NCBI GenBank assembly: GCA_963710535.1
Contig: CAVQAW010000010.1
Span: forward strand, 124,001 to 188,000
Reading direction: 5' to 3'
Origin: Pelagihabitans sp963710535
GTDB taxonomy: Bacteria > Bacteroidota > Bacteroidia > Flavobacteriales > Flavobacteriaceae
Length of the DNA: 64,000 nt
Shown: one piece after another, positions 63,200 through 64,000 of the stretch
Position numbering within the stretch: the stretch's first letter is position 1
Layout of the letters: every line of letters begins with the position of its first letter
Notes under the pieces: generated by a model
Told to the model about the DNA's origin: nothing
Databases searched by the model: none
What the model saw: the letters and a program-made list of their open reading frames with translations, nothing else
Translations under genes and position numbers: made by a program

Positions 63200-64000
63200 A
63201 TGGAGTCAAAACATAGCACGCGCAGAACCTTTATCAAAAAAACGGCCTTGGCAACCGGTGCCGGCATTATTGCCCCTGCCTTTACCTTCGGCATTTCACA
63301 TTCGAACAGGCACCAAGAAATCGTGGGCCATGGCGGCTTCACCTATAGGGTCGATAAGGAGTGGGGGATTCAGGACCCCTCCAAGATACCCGTAAACGAT
63401 TGCCATGAAATGGTACTCGACAGCAAGGGAAGGATTTTTATGACCACCACTGGGGAGAACAACAATAATGTGATCATTTATGACCAGATGGGCAAAGTCC
63501 TCGATTCCTGGGGAACGGAATTTCCAGGAGCGCACGGACTCTCCATTGCGGGTGAAGGTGATGATCAATTTCTTTTCATCACCGATCCCGAAACCCACAA
63601 AGTGTTCAAGACGACATTGGATGGCCGTACTTTAATGACTTTTGAAAGGCCAAGGGAAGTTTCGGGCTACACGAGCGATGATCAATACAAACCCACCGAA
63701 ACCGCCATTATGCCCAATGGGGACATTTATATCGCGGATGGTTATGGAGAAAATTACATCATTCAATACAATTCCCAAGGGGAATACATCCGCCATTTCG
63801 GTGGAAAAGGTGACGGGGAATCTGAATTTAGCTGTTGCCATGGTATAACACTGGATACCAGGGACCCAGCCCGTCCTACGCTATTGATCACCTCAAGGGC
63901 AAAACAGCAATTCAAACGGTTTACCTTGGATGGCCAGCATTTGGAAACGATTTCGCTTCCGGGTTGCTCCGTGTGCCGACCGGTAATCAATGGTGATAAT
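63200..64000 (+). CDS. Tat-exported 6-bladed beta-propeller (NHL-like) protein, 3' end cut
   Basis: The frame opens at ATG 63200 and is still open at the window end (267 codons). A twin-arginine signal (STRRTFIKKTALATGAG) is followed by beta-propeller repeats: DKEWGIQDPSKIPVNDCHEM, YDQMGKVLDSWGTEFPGAHG, ETAIMPNGDIYIADGYGENY, YIRHFGGKGDGESEF. The pattern resembles NHL-repeat proteins related to peptidyl-alpha-hydroxyglycine lyase. Cysteines in SCCHG and GCSVC may bind a ligand. Tat export suggests that it folds or takes up a cofactor before export. The substrate is unknown. The leader 62972-63199 shows nothing I can name. Confidence 0.8.
   Translation, partial: MESKHSTRRTFIKKTALATGAGIIAPAFTFGISHSNRHQEIVGHGGFTYRVDKEWGIQDPSKIPVNDCHEMVLDSKGRIFMTTTGENNNNVIIYDQMGKVLDSWGTEFPGAHGLSIAGEGDDQFLFITDPETHKVFKTTLDGRTLMTFERPREVSGYTSDDQYKPTETAIMPNGDIYIADGYGENYIIQYNSQGEYIRHFGGKGDGESEFSCCHGITLDTRDPARPTLLITSRAKQQFKRFTLDGQHLETISLPGCSVCRPVINGDN

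Noticed and set aside
1..64000. CRISPR arrays, insertion sequences, prophage or plasmid genes
   Set aside because: Looked for direct-repeat arrays, transposase motifs and integrase or phage proteins and found none. Base composition and gene order look uniform.

Overview
The window is a chromosomal segment of a member of the Bacteroidota, most likely a marine Flavobacteriaceae; I cannot name the genus. The evidence is a type IX secretion/gliding cluster (porV, gldJ), a membrane pyrophosphatase, DUF5686, head GIN and 2TM-domain proteins, a MetX-aspartokinase-homoserine dehydrogenase fusion, and promoters with the Bacteroidota TTG / TAnnTTTG pattern. There is no rRNA, CRISPR array, insertion sequence, phage gene or plasmid gene. 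It looks like stable core genome.

Positions 1-23600, almost all on the minus strand, form a sulfur and methionine region. From the outer end inward there is metK behind a SAM-II type riboswitch with long inserted loops. Next comes a SAM-I riboswitch, then metY and the MetX-ThrA triple fusion, then a second Cys/Met PLP enzyme and an Rrf2 regulator. The assimilatory sulfate operon follows (DUF2061-cysH-cysD-cysN), then a sulfite reductase/siroheme operon (HEPN-fused sulfite reductase, cobA, precorrin-2 dehydrogenase, ferredoxin-NADP reductase). A second SAM-I riboswitch leads a split metH and metF, with three envelope genes downstream (PagL-like, head GIN, and a serine hydrolase cut by the window edge). 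Two control layers are visible. SAM riboswitches govern methionine and SAM synthesis. A three-copy operator-like repeat in front of the two sulfur-reduction operons is probably read by the Rrf2 protein.

Positions 24000-48999 hold ordinary core genes: a deoxynucleoside kinase, an App1-like phosphatase, hppA with a C-terminal extension, a DUF5686 outer-membrane protein with a probable frameshift in its signal peptide, pdhB, etfBA, a bifunctional nuclease, a nucleoside transporter, thyA, folA, murI, a PafA-type phosphatase, mlaEF, DUF389, manC, a SprT-like protein, an SDR and an M28 peptidase.

Positions 49000-64000 hold pdhC and pdhA, cdd, porV, gldJ, murF, a CusBA-type metal efflux pair, tRNA-Val and a Tat-exported beta-propeller protein cut by the window end. 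porU, which lies between porV and gldJ in Flavobacterium johnsoniae, is missing from that position. porV instead has its own well-formed promoter.
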